Source of the DNA: JAFGPJ01 sp964439135
Lineage (GTDB): Bacteria > Planctomycetota > Phycisphaerae > Sedimentisphaerales > Anaerobacaceae
Reading direction: 5' to 3'
Length of the DNA: 19,166 nt
Assembly (NCBI GenBank): GCA_964439135.1
Contig: CAYTNN010000073.1
Location: 1-19,166, forward strand
The position numbers and the translations under genes are program-made. The notes below the pieces were generated by a model. It was not told the origin of the DNA. It searched no databases and worked only from the letters and a program-made list of their open reading frames with translations. Below, piece by piece: positions 1-8,206 of the stretch (position 1 is its first letter; every line of letters starts with the position of its first letter).

Positions 1-2885
1 CTTTACTGCTTTTATTAGCAGTAACATTCACGCTACTGTCCTGCTGCCGGGCTGGCCGGTTACAAGCGGGTGAATCTAATATAGTCACTCTGCGTCAGGG
101 CTTTTTACAGCCGCCGCGTCATGCCGGGGTGCGCTGCTGGTGGTGGTGGCTTAACAGCAATGTAACGAAAGAAGCAATCACCCGGGACCTGGAAGAAATG
201 AAGGCCAAGGGTTTCAGCGGAGCGATGATATTCGATGCGGGCGGCGCCGATCAGCGGGGCAATGCACAGGTGCCGGACGGCCCGAGATTCGCAAGTCCCC
301 GGTGGCGGCAATTGTATAAACACGCTCTTAACGAGGGCAAACGGCTGGGCCTGGAATTGGGGCTTTCGATCCAGAGCGGCTGGAACCTTGGCGGGCCGAA
401 TGTCACGCCGGACTTCGCGGCGAAGCAGTTAACATGGTCTGAAATCCGGATCGAAGGGCCGGCACAATACGAGCAAAAATTACCTTTGCCGAAAAACCGC
501 TCTGATTATTATAAAGATATCCGCGTATTAGCTTATCCGACCGGTCCCGAAACCAGGCGAGCTGCCATTGAAAATCTTGAATTAAAAGCAGGCTATAAGG
601 AACTCGGCGGCTCGGCTCCGGATTGCCGTTTTTTGCTGAACGACCATCCTTCTTCGCCGTCAGAGCAGGATGTGCTGCTCGGTGACATTCACGATATTTC
701 CGAAAAGATGGCTCCGGACGGAACTCTCAAATGGACGGTGCCCAAAGGCAACTGGATGGTACTGCGTTTCGGGTATACGATTACCAATGCCGACGTTTCG
801 ACCTATAGCGTCGACTGGCACGGACACGTACTCGATTATCTCAGTCGGGACGCCTTCGACCGTTATTGGAACGAAGTTGTCGAGCCGCTGCTCGAAGAAG
901 CCGGGCCGCTGGCCGGTACGACCTTGAAGCAGCTTGAAACCGACAGTTGGGAATGCGGCGGAATGAATTGGAGCCCGGCCTTCGCCGCCGATTTCATAAA
1001 ATATAGGGGTTATGATCCGATTCCTTATTTGCCGGTCTTCGCGGGTAGGATTGTCGAAAACCGCGATGTCAGTAACGCCTTCCTGGCGGATTTCCGTAAA
1101 ACGCTCGGAGATTGTGTCGCCGACAATCACTATAAAGTCTTCGCCGAATATGGCCACAAGTATAATATGCAAATCCAGCCCGAGTCCGGCGGCCCTCACG
1201 CCGGCCCTCTCGACGCCATCAAAAATCTCGGCAACAGCGATATTGTCATGGGCGAATTCTGGGCGCCTTCCCCCCACCGCCCCAAACCGGTCAATCGCTT
1301 TTTTGTCAAGCAATCCTCATCCGTCGCCCATATATACGGCAAAAAGTACGTCGGGGCCGAATCTTTTACGACGATCGGGCCCCACTGGAACGATGTGCTT
1401 TGGAATTCACAGAAGCCCAGTATGGACCATGAATTCTGCTCCGGGCTGAACATGATTTTCTTTCATACGTTCACTTGCTCTCCGAAGGAAATGGGGATCC
1501 CGGGCCAGGAGTATTTTGCAGGCACGCATGTCAATCCGCAGGTCACCTGGTGGGAATATTCCGATGCTTTCATAGGCTACATAAACCGCTGCCATTTTCT
1601 TGTCCAGCAGGGCAAATTTGTTGCCGATGTTTTATATTATTACGGCGACCATGTACCTAACCTGGCCCAGCTCAAAGAAGCCGATCCGGCAAAAGTTCTG
1701 CCCGGCTATGATTATGATGTTACTAACGAAGATATCCTGCTGCAGCTCAAAGTAGAGGCCGGCAGGATTCTTGTGCCGGGCGGCGTTCGATATCAATTGC
1801 TTGTTCTACCCGACCATAAAGTGCTTTCACTGGCCGCATTGGAAAAAGTCAACCAACTGCTCAGGCAGGGAGCAAGTGTGCTGGGCCCAAAACCTCAGCG
1901 GCTTGTCAGTCTCGTCGGTGGAACCGAGAGCCAGCAACGATTTAAGAAACTGGCCAATCAGCTTTGGGGCGATGCTTCGGCAACCGTCGGCCAAAAACAA
2001 ATCGGCAAAGGCCGTCTGATTTGGGGCAAAACCGCCCGCCAGGTGCTTGTCGAGGACGGCATAAGTCCCGATTGTGAAATCGAAGCTTCAAAAGAGGGTG
2101 TGTTCGACTATATTCATTACCGGATTGACGAGATGGATATCTATTTTGTCTGTAATCAGACTGAGCGGACCGAAGATGTTCTTTGCCGATTTCGGGTTGC
2201 GGGCAAAACGCCGGAACTCTGGGATCCGGTGACAGGACAGACCCGGCGACAAGTTGCTTTTACCGATTCGAATGGGCAAACCGGGATACCATTGCGGTTC
2301 GGTCCTTACGGCTCCGTTTTCATAGTTTTCACGAATGAAGAGCCAAAATCATCTCCAACCAAAAACATTGTCAATTACACCGATTACGTGCCGGTCATGA
2401 TAATCTCCGGCCCCTGGCAGGTTCGATTCGATCCGAAGTGGGGGGCGCCGGAAAAGGTGACATTTGACAAGCTGATAAGCTGGACGCAGCATTCCGAGCC
2501 GGGCATAAAATTCTACTCGGGCAAAGCGACTTATCGCACGACTTTTAATTTCGAGGAAAAAATTGACCGCCGGAAAGAGTATTGGCTCGACCTGGGCAAA
2601 GTGGAGGATGTCGGCATTGCCCGGGTGACATTGAACGGGCGGGATTTAGGCGTACTTTGGACCATGCCGTTCAGGGCGGATATTTCAGATGTATTGAAGC
2701 CGGGCCAAAATATATTGGAAGTGAATGTGATAAATTCATGGCGAAACCGCCTTGTCGGGGATCGTGACCTGCCGCAAAGCCGGCGATATACGAAAACAAA
2801 TATCACAATCCGTCCCGAATGGAAATTACTGGAGTCGGGTCTGCTCGGACCCGTTACGATAGAAAAAAGTCGAACGGCCCCGTAA
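1..2885 (+). CDS. GH106-type alpha-L-rhamnosidase, exported (5' end missing)
   Basis: Probable exo-acting glycosidase removing alpha-L-rhamnose from plant or algal glycans or pectin-like polymers outside the cytoplasm. The reading frame is open from the window edge (first full codon at nt 3), giving 960 visible residues. A GTG at nt 129 is not the start: the in-frame sequence before it encodes a hydrophobic stretch ending LLSCC, which looks like the end of a signal peptide, possibly a lipobox, followed by RQGFLQPP. The true start lies left of the window. Family hallmarks are the Trp-rich WWWWLNSN (nt 138-161), LETDSWE (about nt 930-950), QPESGG (about 1177), GEFW (about 1250) and GAES (about 1354), as expected of a GH106 barrel. 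From about nt 2390 a galactose-binding-like beta-sandwich follows (YRTTFNF, LNGRDLGVLW). Length fits the family. Rhamnosidase specificity is inferred from family only. Confidence 0.83.
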   Translation, partial: LLLLLAVTFTLLSCCRAGRLQAGESNIVTLRQGFLQPPRHAGVRCWWWWLNSNVTKEAITRDLEEMKAKGFSGAMIFDAGGADQRGNAQVPDGPRFASPRWRQLYKHALNEGKRLGLELGLSIQSGWNLGGPNVTPDFAAKQLTWSEIRIEGPAQYEQKLPLPKNRSDYYKDIRVLAYPTGPETRRAAIENLELKAGYKELGGSAPDCRFLLNDHPSSPSEQDVLLGDIHDISEKMAPDGTLKWTVPKGNWMVLRFGYTITNADVSTYSVDWHGHVLDYLSRDAFDRYWNEVVEPLLEEAGPLAGTTLKQLETDSWECGGMNWSPAFAADFIKYRGYDPIPYLPVFAGRIVENRDVSNAFLADFRKTLGDCVADNHYKVFAEYGHKYNMQIQPESGGPHAGPLDAIKNLGNSDIVMGEFWAPSPHRPKPVNRFFVKQSSSVAHIYGKKYVGAESFTTIGPHWNDVLWNSQKPSMDHEFCSGLNMIFFHTFTCSPKEMGIPGQEYFAGTHVNPQVTWWEYSDAFIGYINRCHFLVQQGKFVADVLYYYGDHVPNLAQLKEADPAKVLPGYDYDVTNEDILLQLKVEAGRILVPGGVRYQLLVLPDHKVLSLAALEKVNQLLRQGASVLGPKPQRLVSLVGGTESQQRFKKLANQLWGDASATVGQKQIGKGRLIWGKTARQVLVEDGISPDCEIEASKEGVFDYIHYRIDEMDIYFVCNQTERTEDVLCRFRVAGKTPELWDPVTGQTRRQVAFTDSNGQTGIPLRFGPYGSVFIVFTNEEPKSSPTKNIVNYTDYVPVMIISGPWQVRFDPKWGAPEKVTFDKLISWTQHSEPGIKFYSGKATYRTTFNFEEKIDRRKEYWLDLGKVEDVGIARVTLNGRDLGVLWTMPFRADISDVLKPGQNILEVNVINSWRNRLVGDRDLPQSRRYTKTNITIRPEWKLLESGLLGPVTIEKSRTAP

Positions 2886-2893
2886 TAAATAAT

Positions 2894-2963
<70 letters not shown>

Positions 2964-2970
2964 GTGACAA

Positions 2971-3894
2971 TTACTTTTCGAGTGATTCGAGGATTTCTTT
3001 GCCACCGACTTTTAAGAGTTCATTAGCGATTTTTTCGGCGATTTCTTCGGCATCTTCCGCCGGGCCGGCAAGTTCTCGGCTGATGAAGGTTTTGCCCTGC
3101 AGGTCGGAGATAAAAGCTCGGATGTGGATGTCACCACCCGCTATTTCAGCATAAGCCCCTACCGGGGCGTGACAGCCGCACTGCATTGTCGTCAGGATTT
3201 TTCGCTCGGCGGCGGTTGTTGTTCTGGCGTCTTCGTCGTCTATGGCGCCGATGATTTCGTTCGTCTCGTCGTCGTCGGCCCTGGTCTGAATACCCAGCGC
3301 GCCCTGTGCGGGAGCGGGGATGAATACCGCCGGGTCGAAAATGAAGGAGATTTTGTCGGCCAGGCCGAGCCGCTGAAGGCCGGCCCGCGCCAGCAGGATC
3401 GCATCGAATTCATTCGTATCGAGTTTTCGCAATCTCGTGTGCACGTTGCCCCGAATGGGCGTCGGAACAAGATCGGGCCGGAGGTGTTTGATCTGGGCGA
3501 CGCGCCTCAGGCTTGAGGTACCCATTTTAGCATCTTTTGGCAATTGATCGATAGAATCGACGGGCTCTTTTGCCACCAGGCAATCCTCGACATAATTTCT
3601 ATCGAACACCGCCCCGATGCCCAGCCCTTCTCGCTGAGCGGTTGGCAGGTCCTTGTAGCTGTGAACTGCGAAGTCGGCCTCGTGAGCCGTCAGGGCATCT
3701 TCTACTTGCGAGGTGAAAAAGCCGGTCTCTTTAAGAGTCCACAAGGTAGTTCGCCTGTCCTTGTCGCCTGTAGTAGTGATTTCTTTGATTCTGATTTCCA
3801 GGCCCGGATGGAATTTTTTCAGTGTCGCGATGACATACTCGGTCTGAGCGATGGCCAGCGCCCCGCCGCGCGTTGCAACTGTAAGAGACTTCAT
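2971..3894 (-). CDS. hemC: Porphobilinogen deaminase (hydroxymethylbilane synthase)
   Basis: Cytoplasmic enzyme joining four porphobilinogen units into hydroxymethylbilane in heme/siroheme synthesis. The 307-residue length is normal. Recognisable blocks run in order: ATRGGALAIAQ near the N-terminus; HSYKDLP with the catalytic Asp at residue 82; GTSSLRR (125-131); RGNVHTRLRKLD (148-159); ILLARAGLQRLGL (167-178); PAPAQGALGIQ (193-203); and CGCHAPVGAY with the dipyrromethane-cofactor cysteine at residue 241. The start ATG (3892-3894) is preceded by a modest AGAAAG ribosome site. It is transcribed away from resB-ccsA and converges on the rhamnosidase gene. Pairing with cytochrome c maturation genes is sensible because these consume heme. 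No other hem gene is visible, so it is probably monocistronic here. Confidence 0.97.
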   Translation of the reverse strand: MKSLTVATRGGALAIAQTEYVIATLKKFHPGLEIRIKEITTTGDKDRRTTLWTLKETGFFTSQVEDALTAHEADFAVHSYKDLPTAQREGLGIGAVFDRNYVEDCLVAKEPVDSIDQLPKDAKMGTSSLRRVAQIKHLRPDLVPTPIRGNVHTRLRKLDTNEFDAILLARAGLQRLGLADKISFIFDPAVFIPAPAQGALGIQTRADDDETNEIIGAIDDEDARTTTAAERKILTTMQCGCHAPVGAYAEIAGGDIHIRAFISDLQGKTFISRELAGPAEDAEEIAEKIANELLKVGGKEILESLEK

Positions 3895-3913
3895 GCATAT
3901 CTTTCTAAAGGCA

Positions 3914-3933
3914 CCCCCAAATGAATTTGGGGG
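3914..3933. repeat. Perfect 9-bp hairpin in the hemC leader
   Basis: CCCCCAAAT and ATTTGGGGG form a perfect inverted repeat with a two-base loop, ending 19 bp upstream of the hemC start codon. It would lie in the hemC 5' untranslated RNA. No T-tract follows on either strand, so a terminator is unlikely. A translational control element or a small dispersed repeat are the alternatives. Confidence 0.6.
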
Positions 3934-3966
3934 CTAAATATTGCCTATGATTATATATTCGATTGT

Positions 3967-4000
3967 GATGTATTTTATATACATCGACAGCAACTATCAA
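3967..4000 (-). promoter_or_regulatory. Candidate hemC promoter with overlapping dyad
   Basis: Read on the minus strand, TTGATA (complement of 3995-4000), 17 bp, then TAAAAT (complement of 3972-3977) matches the sigma-70 consensus at 5 of 6 bases in each box. A dyad GATGTAT-5-ATACATC (3967-3985) covers the -10 box, as an operator would. The predicted start point lies about 70 bases before the hemC ATG. This is by eye only. Confidence 0.38.
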
Positions 4001-4056
4001 CCATAAACTGTGTTGAAACCGAACCATCGAGCACCGGAGGCCGTATAGAAATAATC

Positions 4057-4084
4057 TTGAAAAAAATGTTCTTTTGGGCATAAT
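4057..4084 (+). promoter_or_regulatory. Candidate resB-ccsA promoter
   Basis: TTGAAA (4057-4062), a 16-bp spacer and CATAAT (4079-4084) fit a sigma-70 promoter, with 5 of 6 matches in each box. This predicts a leader of roughly 35 bases that includes the AAGGAAA ribosome site at 4115-4121 before the resB ATG at 4126. Confidence 0.5.
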
Positions 4085-4125
4085 TGACCTCATAAAGTCA
4101 ATCGATTGATATTTAAGGAAACCAG

Positions 4126-5133
4126 ATGCAGAAGTATAGACGCACTATAATGTGGGTGGGTCTGCTGCTGATTATTGTGTTGATTGTCCTGTCCATTTAT
4201 GGTGCGTTTATCGGCGCCGAGCGGGCGGAGCAATTATTCAATCAGCCTCCATTAGTGGTTTACTGGATGGCGCTGGCAATGTTGCTGATCATCGGGATCG
4301 CAGCTTTTCGCCGGCTTCTTCGCGTGCCCGGATTATTGCTGATACATGCCGGCTGTGTCTTGATTCTTGCCGGCGGGATGTGGGGCTCGCGTGCCGGGCA
4401 CGACCTTCAGAAAAGGTTCTTTGGAATCGATAAAATCCGCTCCGGCCGAATGGCAATCTACGAGGGCTCAAGTAACAATCACGTCGCACTCGACGGCACC
4501 CGCGAGCAGAAAGAGCTGCCCTTCTCCCTGAAACTGAAAGACTTCCGAATAGAATATTACCAGCCGGTATATCTGCAGATCGAAACACGCCAGGGCCGGC
4601 AGTGGAAACTGCCCGTCGAAGTCGGCAAGGAATTTCCTTTGAGCGAGGAAGCCGGCACTATAAAAATCGTAAAAGAATACGAGAACCTCAAGATAGGAAT
4701 GGAAGAGGGCAAGAGTGTCTTCTTCGACGATCCGTCGCCCGGCTCGAATCCGGCACTCGAAGTTCAGATTACCGAACCGGGCGGCCAAACGTCCACTCAA
4801 TACGTCTTCGAACTTTTCCCCGGACACAGCCACGGCCAGGACAAATTCTTGCTGCGCTATCACAGAGTCATCAGCGATTATATAAGCGAGCTGCAGATCA
4901 TCGAAGGTGACAAAGTCGTCGCAGAGAAGGACATCGAAGTCAATCATCCACTGCGTTTCGGGGGTTACCATTTTTACCAGAGTTCGTACGATGACAAGGC
5001 CGGGCAGTATACCGTTCTACAGGTCGTTTCCGATACGGGCCTGTACGTCGTTTATGCCGGCTACTGGATGCTCTGCCTCGGCGTCATCTGGCATCTGTGG
5101 CTAAGGCATATCTTTTCAAGGTTTAAAACATAA
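4126..5133 (+). CDS. resB: ResB-like cytochrome c biogenesis protein (system II)
   Basis: Membrane partner of CcsA in the system II heme-handling complex that delivers heme to apocytochromes c outside the cytoplasm. Hydrophobic segments lie at about residues 8-30, 44-61, 67-87 and 304-324. The long loop between segments 3 and 4 (about 88-303) is predicted to be extracytoplasmic, which is the ResB/Ccs1 topology. The closing block NHPLRFGGYHFYQSS, followed by a last helix with YVVYAGYWMLCLG, is typical of the family. H74 in the third helix is a candidate heme-interacting residue. At 335 residues it is a shorter ResB form. AAGGAAA precedes the ATG with suitable spacing. Its stop codon directly abuts the ATG of ccsA, so the two should be translationally coupled. 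No ResA or CcdA is visible nearby. Confidence 0.87.
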   Translation: MQKYRRTIMWVGLLLIIVLIVLSIYGAFIGAERAEQLFNQPPLVVYWMALAMLLIIGIAAFRRLLRVPGLLLIHAGCVLILAGGMWGSRAGHDLQKRFFGIDKIRSGRMAIYEGSSNNHVALDGTREQKELPFSLKLKDFRIEYYQPVYLQIETRQGRQWKLPVEVGKEFPLSEEAGTIKIVKEYENLKIGMEEGKSVFFDDPSPGSNPALEVQITEPGGQTSTQYVFELFPGHSHGQDKFLLRYHRVISDYISELQIIEGDKVVAEKDIEVNHPLRFGGYHFYQSSYDDKAGQYTVLQVVSDTGLYVVYAGYWMLCLGVIWHLWLRHIFSRFKT

Positions 5134-5925
5134 ATGGAAATTAAATACACGATTCAGGGCTTACTTGTTTACATGACGATCGCCGCGTATTTACTGGCGT
5201 TCGTCACAACCGTTCTTCGCCGGCCCAAAGCCGGGCATGCCTTATACCTGCTCGGTTTTGCCATTGCCGTTTGCGCATTCGGCTACCGCTGGTATCACGT
5301 CCGGCATGTGCCGCTGCAGAATCTTTTCGAAGTATTTTTATGCCTGGGCATGATTTATCCGGTCTCACTATTTTGCCGGCGAGTGCTTCGCGTGGGCGGT
5401 TACAGCGCCGACATGCTCATCGGAGCGATCGTGCTTTCCCCCGCGGGCTTCATATTCAACGCCGAGCCGCAGCATCTCCCCCCCGCCCTGCAGAGCTGGC
5501 TCTTTACGCCGCACGTTGCCGTTTATATGTTATCATACATCTTTATGGCAAAGGCCACCTTCCAGGCGATTTGCCAACTGGCCGGTAAGAATCCAAAGCC
5601 AGGCGAAAAACTCCTGCCGCCCGAAGAGGCGACGTACCGCATTATCTGCGTTGGCTTTCCTTTGCTGACGCTCGGCCTCATCCTCGGCAGTTACTGGGGC
5701 AAACTCGCATGGAGCGACTACTGGGGCTGGGACCCGAAAGAACTCTGGTCGCTGGCGTCGTGGCTTGTGTTCCTCGGATATTTCCACTTCCGTTACATGT
5801 TCGGTAAAAAGCACCCACGGATTAACAGCCTCTGGGCGATTGCCGGCACGGCCACTATCATCATCACGCTGCTCTGGGTGAATCTCTCCAGAATCTTCTC
5901 CGGCCTGCACAGCTACGCTACCTAA
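5134..5925 (+). CDS. ccsA: Cytochrome c biogenesis protein CcsA/ResC (heme handling)
   Basis: Polytopic membrane protein of the heme-handling family, acting with ResB to transport heme and ligate it to CXXCH apocytochromes. The tryptophan-rich WWD-type signature is clear as YWGWDPKELWSLASW (196-210). Conserved histidines are visible: H127 in LFTPHVAVY and H259 in the C-terminal GLHSYA. The early motif VRHVPLQNLFEVF (56-68) corresponds to the usual P-x-N-x-x-E block. Several hydrophobic helices and a 263-residue length fit bacterial CcsA. The ATG follows the resB stop with zero spacing, indicating an obligate pair. No terminator was found before the next promoter-like site. Confidence 0.95.
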   Translation: MEIKYTIQGLLVYMTIAAYLLAFVTTVLRRPKAGHALYLLGFAIAVCAFGYRWYHVRHVPLQNLFEVFLCLGMIYPVSLFCRRVLRVGGYSADMLIGAIVLSPAGFIFNAEPQHLPPALQSWLFTPHVAVYMLSYIFMAKATFQAICQLAGKNPKPGEKLLPPEEATYRIICVGFPLLTLGLILGSYWGKLAWSDYWGWDPKELWSLASWLVFLGYFHFRYMFGKKHPRINSLWAIAGTATIIITLLWVNLSRIFSGLHSYAT

Positions 5926-5935
5926 AATCCGGCCT

Positions 5936-5992
5936 TTTACTCTCCGAGGAAAACAGGTATATTATCGATTTTGTAGAATCAATGAATATACC
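5936..5992 (+). promoter_or_regulatory. Promoter-like site overlapped by a dyad upstream of the GH36-like gene
   Basis: TTTACT (5936-5941), 16 bp and TATATT (5958-5963) resemble a sigma-70 promoter (4 of 6 and 5 of 6 matches). The -10 box lies inside the left arm of an 8-bp perfect inverted repeat, GGTATATT (5956-5963) and AATATACC (5985-5992), 21 bp apart. A nested GATT/AATC pair (5967-5970, 5977-5980) continues the symmetry. The layout suits an operator or an mRNA hairpin. The ribosome site AGGAGA follows at 6001-6006. Confidence 0.42.
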
Positions 5993-6009
5993 GATGAATT
6001 AGGAGAGCT

Positions 6010-8142
6010 ATGAGAACTTCACTTTTTACTACGATATGTTTATTGCTGGCCTGTATAGCGGGCTGCGCGACGATTACACACAACCGCACTCAAGGCGTAA
6101 AGAACATAACGATTGACAATGGTATTCTATGCGTGTCTTACGATGTAAATGACGGCACGTTTTCCGCCCGCCGGGGCGAGAAAGTATTTGTAAAAGATGC
6201 GCGTTTTAAGCAAGGTGTCGATGGCGGTATCCCGAAGGTCCGAACGTCAGGTATCCAGGATACGCTCGGATCCGCGCAGACCATCGAAGTCAAATTTCCA
6301 TCCGGCTATATTTATACGCTCGCACTGTACAGAAATCTGCCGTTTGTCTGTATTAAATCGCAAATGCACAATCCGACCAATGAAATGCTCATCATAAACA
6401 AGATGGTCCCCGTCAGTCTCCAGGTCGATCTCGGCAAGGCCGCCGAGGACCTTCGAATCCTTGGCACTGACGGGCTGACCACCGCCGAAAAGGAAAGAAC
6501 CGGCTATATGTTCCTTGCTATGGCTGAGCCTGACACGCGAACCGGCATCGTAGCCGGCTGGCTGACGCACGACCGCGCGAGTGGTATTGTCCTATCGAAA
6601 CCAGCCGAGGACTCCATACGTATCGATGCAAGGAGCGAATACGGAAACCTGCTCGTCGAGCCGGGCAAAAACGCCGCTGGCGAAATGTTCGCAATCGGGT
6701 ACTTTGACGATGCACTGGTCGGGCTCGAAGAATACGCCGGGGCAATCGCAAAAAGATACAGAATAAAACTGCCCGAAATTCCATCCGGCTATTGCACATG
6801 GTACTCCAAACCAAACGGCGGCGCTTCCGACGAAGAACACATGGCCGAGCTTGCCGAGTTCTGCGGACGGGAATTGACAAAGTTCGGCTTCAATCTGCTG
6901 CAGATAGACGATAAATGGCAACTGAGCCGTCGTGACTTCACCAATTACAATCCGAGCGGCCCCTACCCGAACGGGATGAAACCGACCGCCGAGAAGATTA
7001 ATGAAGAGGGAATGACGGCCGGTATCTGGTTCATCCCGACCGGCTGGGACCCGAACAGGCCTGTATTCGACGACCACCAGGATTGGTTTGTTCACAAAAA
7101 AGACGGTTCGATTTACACCGTGTACTGGGCGGGAAGCTGCCTGGATATGACGCATCCCGAGGCCCGCGAGTTCCTGTACGGAGTCATNNNNNNNNNNNNN
7201 NNNNNNNNNNNNNNNNNNNNNNNNNNNNNNNNNNNNNNNNNNNNNNNNNNNNNNNNNNNNNNNNNNNNNNNNNNNNNNNNNNNNNNNGGCGCCAGATGGA
7301 GTGGAATTATCAGCGGGGCAACCATGGGCACGCGCCTGTACTTCATGCATAACCGGACCTGGCATAATGATCCCGATTGCCTGATGCTGCGCGACCCGCT
7401 GACTCTCGACCAGGCCCGTGCGTGGGGCTCATGGATCGGCATAAGCGGCCAGTTGAATATCGCCAGTGAATGGCTGCCCGGTCTGCCCGACGACAGGCTC
7501 GATATTGTCAAACGTTCCATGCCGAACCACGGCTTGAACGGCCGGCCGATCGATCTGTTCGAATCGGACATGGCACAGGTCTGGCATCTGACGGGCGGCA
7601 CAGGCCGGCAAAGAAAAGATATCATCGGCCTGTTCAACTGGAACGATGAGCAGTCCGATACAGTCCGCGTCGATCTGGAAAAGCTCGACCTGCCCGCCGG
7701 TGCCGGTGGAAACTATGTCGGCTTCGATTACTGGGCCAATCAGTTTATCGAGCCGTTCTCGGGCGTGCTCGAAGCGGAACTACGGCCTTCCTGCTGCCGG
7801 ATAATCAGCATCCGCCCGCTCGGCGACAGACCAGTGCTTATGAGTACATCCAGGCACGTCACCCTGGGCATCGTGGATGTTTACCAGGAGAGCTGGAACA
7901 GTAGAAAATACGAGATGCGAGGTAGATCCAAAGTCGTCGGAGAGGACCCGTACGAGCTTCGTATTTATGCCCCGGCCGGCAGCGATCCATGGCAGCTCCA
8001 ATCAGTAGATGTTTCACAGGCCGATAGCAAGGCCGGTGTCACTATCGAATCCGAGCAAGCCGGGCCGGAAATCCGCGTCACCATAAACAGCCCGGAGAAT
8101 CGCACGGTGTCATGGAAAATTGTATTTAAAAAAGAATTATGA
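6010..8142 (+). CDS. GH36/clan GH-D alpha-galactosidase-like lipoprotein, interrupted by assembly gap
   Basis: Likely exo-glycosidase of the melibiase-like clan, anchored as a lipoprotein. A signal peptide ends at lipobox IAGC with the lipidated Cys at residue 19. Residues about 30-245 form an N-terminal beta-rich domain. The barrel then begins with SGYCTWYS (259-266), LQIDDKW (297-303), GIWFIP and LDMTHPEAR (378-386), all clan GH-D landmarks. After 100 N the downstream barrel part resumes (GTRLYFMHNRTWHNDPD, SGQLNIASEWLPGLP, MPNHGL), followed by a C-terminal beta-sandwich ending in an Ig-like stretch. The nucleophile and acid/base aspartates expected in this clan should lie in the unread part. 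The frame happens to stay open across the N run, but the true gap length, and so the protein length, is unknown. AGGAGA precedes the ATG by three bases. Substrate is not determined. Confidence 0.83.
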   Translation: MRTSLFTTICLLLACIAGCATITHNRTQGVKNITIDNGILCVSYDVNDGTFSARRGEKVFVKDARFKQGVDGGIPKVRTSGIQDTLGSAQTIEVKFPSGYIYTLALYRNLPFVCIKSQMHNPTNEMLIINKMVPVSLQVDLGKAAEDLRILGTDGLTTAEKERTGYMFLAMAEPDTRTGIVAGWLTHDRASGIVLSKPAEDSIRIDARSEYGNLLVEPGKNAAGEMFAIGYFDDALVGLEEYAGAIAKRYRIKLPEIPSGYCTWYSKPNGGASDEEHMAELAEFCGRELTKFGFNLLQIDDKWQLSRRDFTNYNPSGPYPNGMKPTAEKINEEGMTAGIWFIPTGWDPNRPVFDDHQDWFVHKKDGSIYTVYWAGSCLDMTHPEAREFLYGVXXXXXXXXXXXXXXXXXXXXXXXXXXXXXXXXXXGARWSGIISGATMGTRLYFMHNRTWHNDPDCLMLRDPLTLDQARAWGSWIGISGQLNIASEWLPGLPDDRLDIVKRSMPNHGLNGRPIDLFESDMAQVWHLTGGTGRQRKDIIGLFNWNDEQSDTVRVDLEKLDLPAGAGGNYVGFDYWANQFIEPFSGVLEAELRPSCCRIISIRPLGDRPVLMSTSRHVTLGIVDVYQESWNSRKYEMRGRSKVVGEDPYELRIYAPAGSDPWQLQSVDVSQADSKAGVTIESEQAGPEIRVTINSPENRTVSWKIVFKKEL
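7188..7287. other. Assembly gap (100 N)
   Basis: Exactly 100 undetermined bases, the usual placeholder length for a scaffold join, lie inside the GH36-like gene. The protein halves on both sides belong to the same family in the right order, which supports the join. The real distance need not be 100 bp. Confidence 0.99.
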
Positions 8143-8206
8143 CAAACTGAGAATAAAACCGCAAATAGAACTGTCCCGAATTTTATGCTCTTGAAGGAGG
8201 CCGTAA

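Noticed and set aside
1..128. Start of the rhamnosidase at the GTG at nt 129
   Set aside because: The frame is open upstream to the window edge and encodes a signal-peptide-like segment, so the gene is truncated, not starting here.
660..1313. 217-codon minus-strand ORF inside the rhamnosidase gene
   Set aside because: Antisense shadow with no family resemblance; the plus frame has clear GH106 motifs throughout.
3905..4093. 62-codon minus-strand ORF in the hemC upstream spacer
   Set aside because: It runs through the candidate promoters, dyad and hairpin, has no recognisable domain and is not needed to explain the spacer.
6592..7365. 257-codon minus-strand ORF through the N gap
   Set aside because: Open only because N codons are not stops; opposite a clear GH36-like frame.
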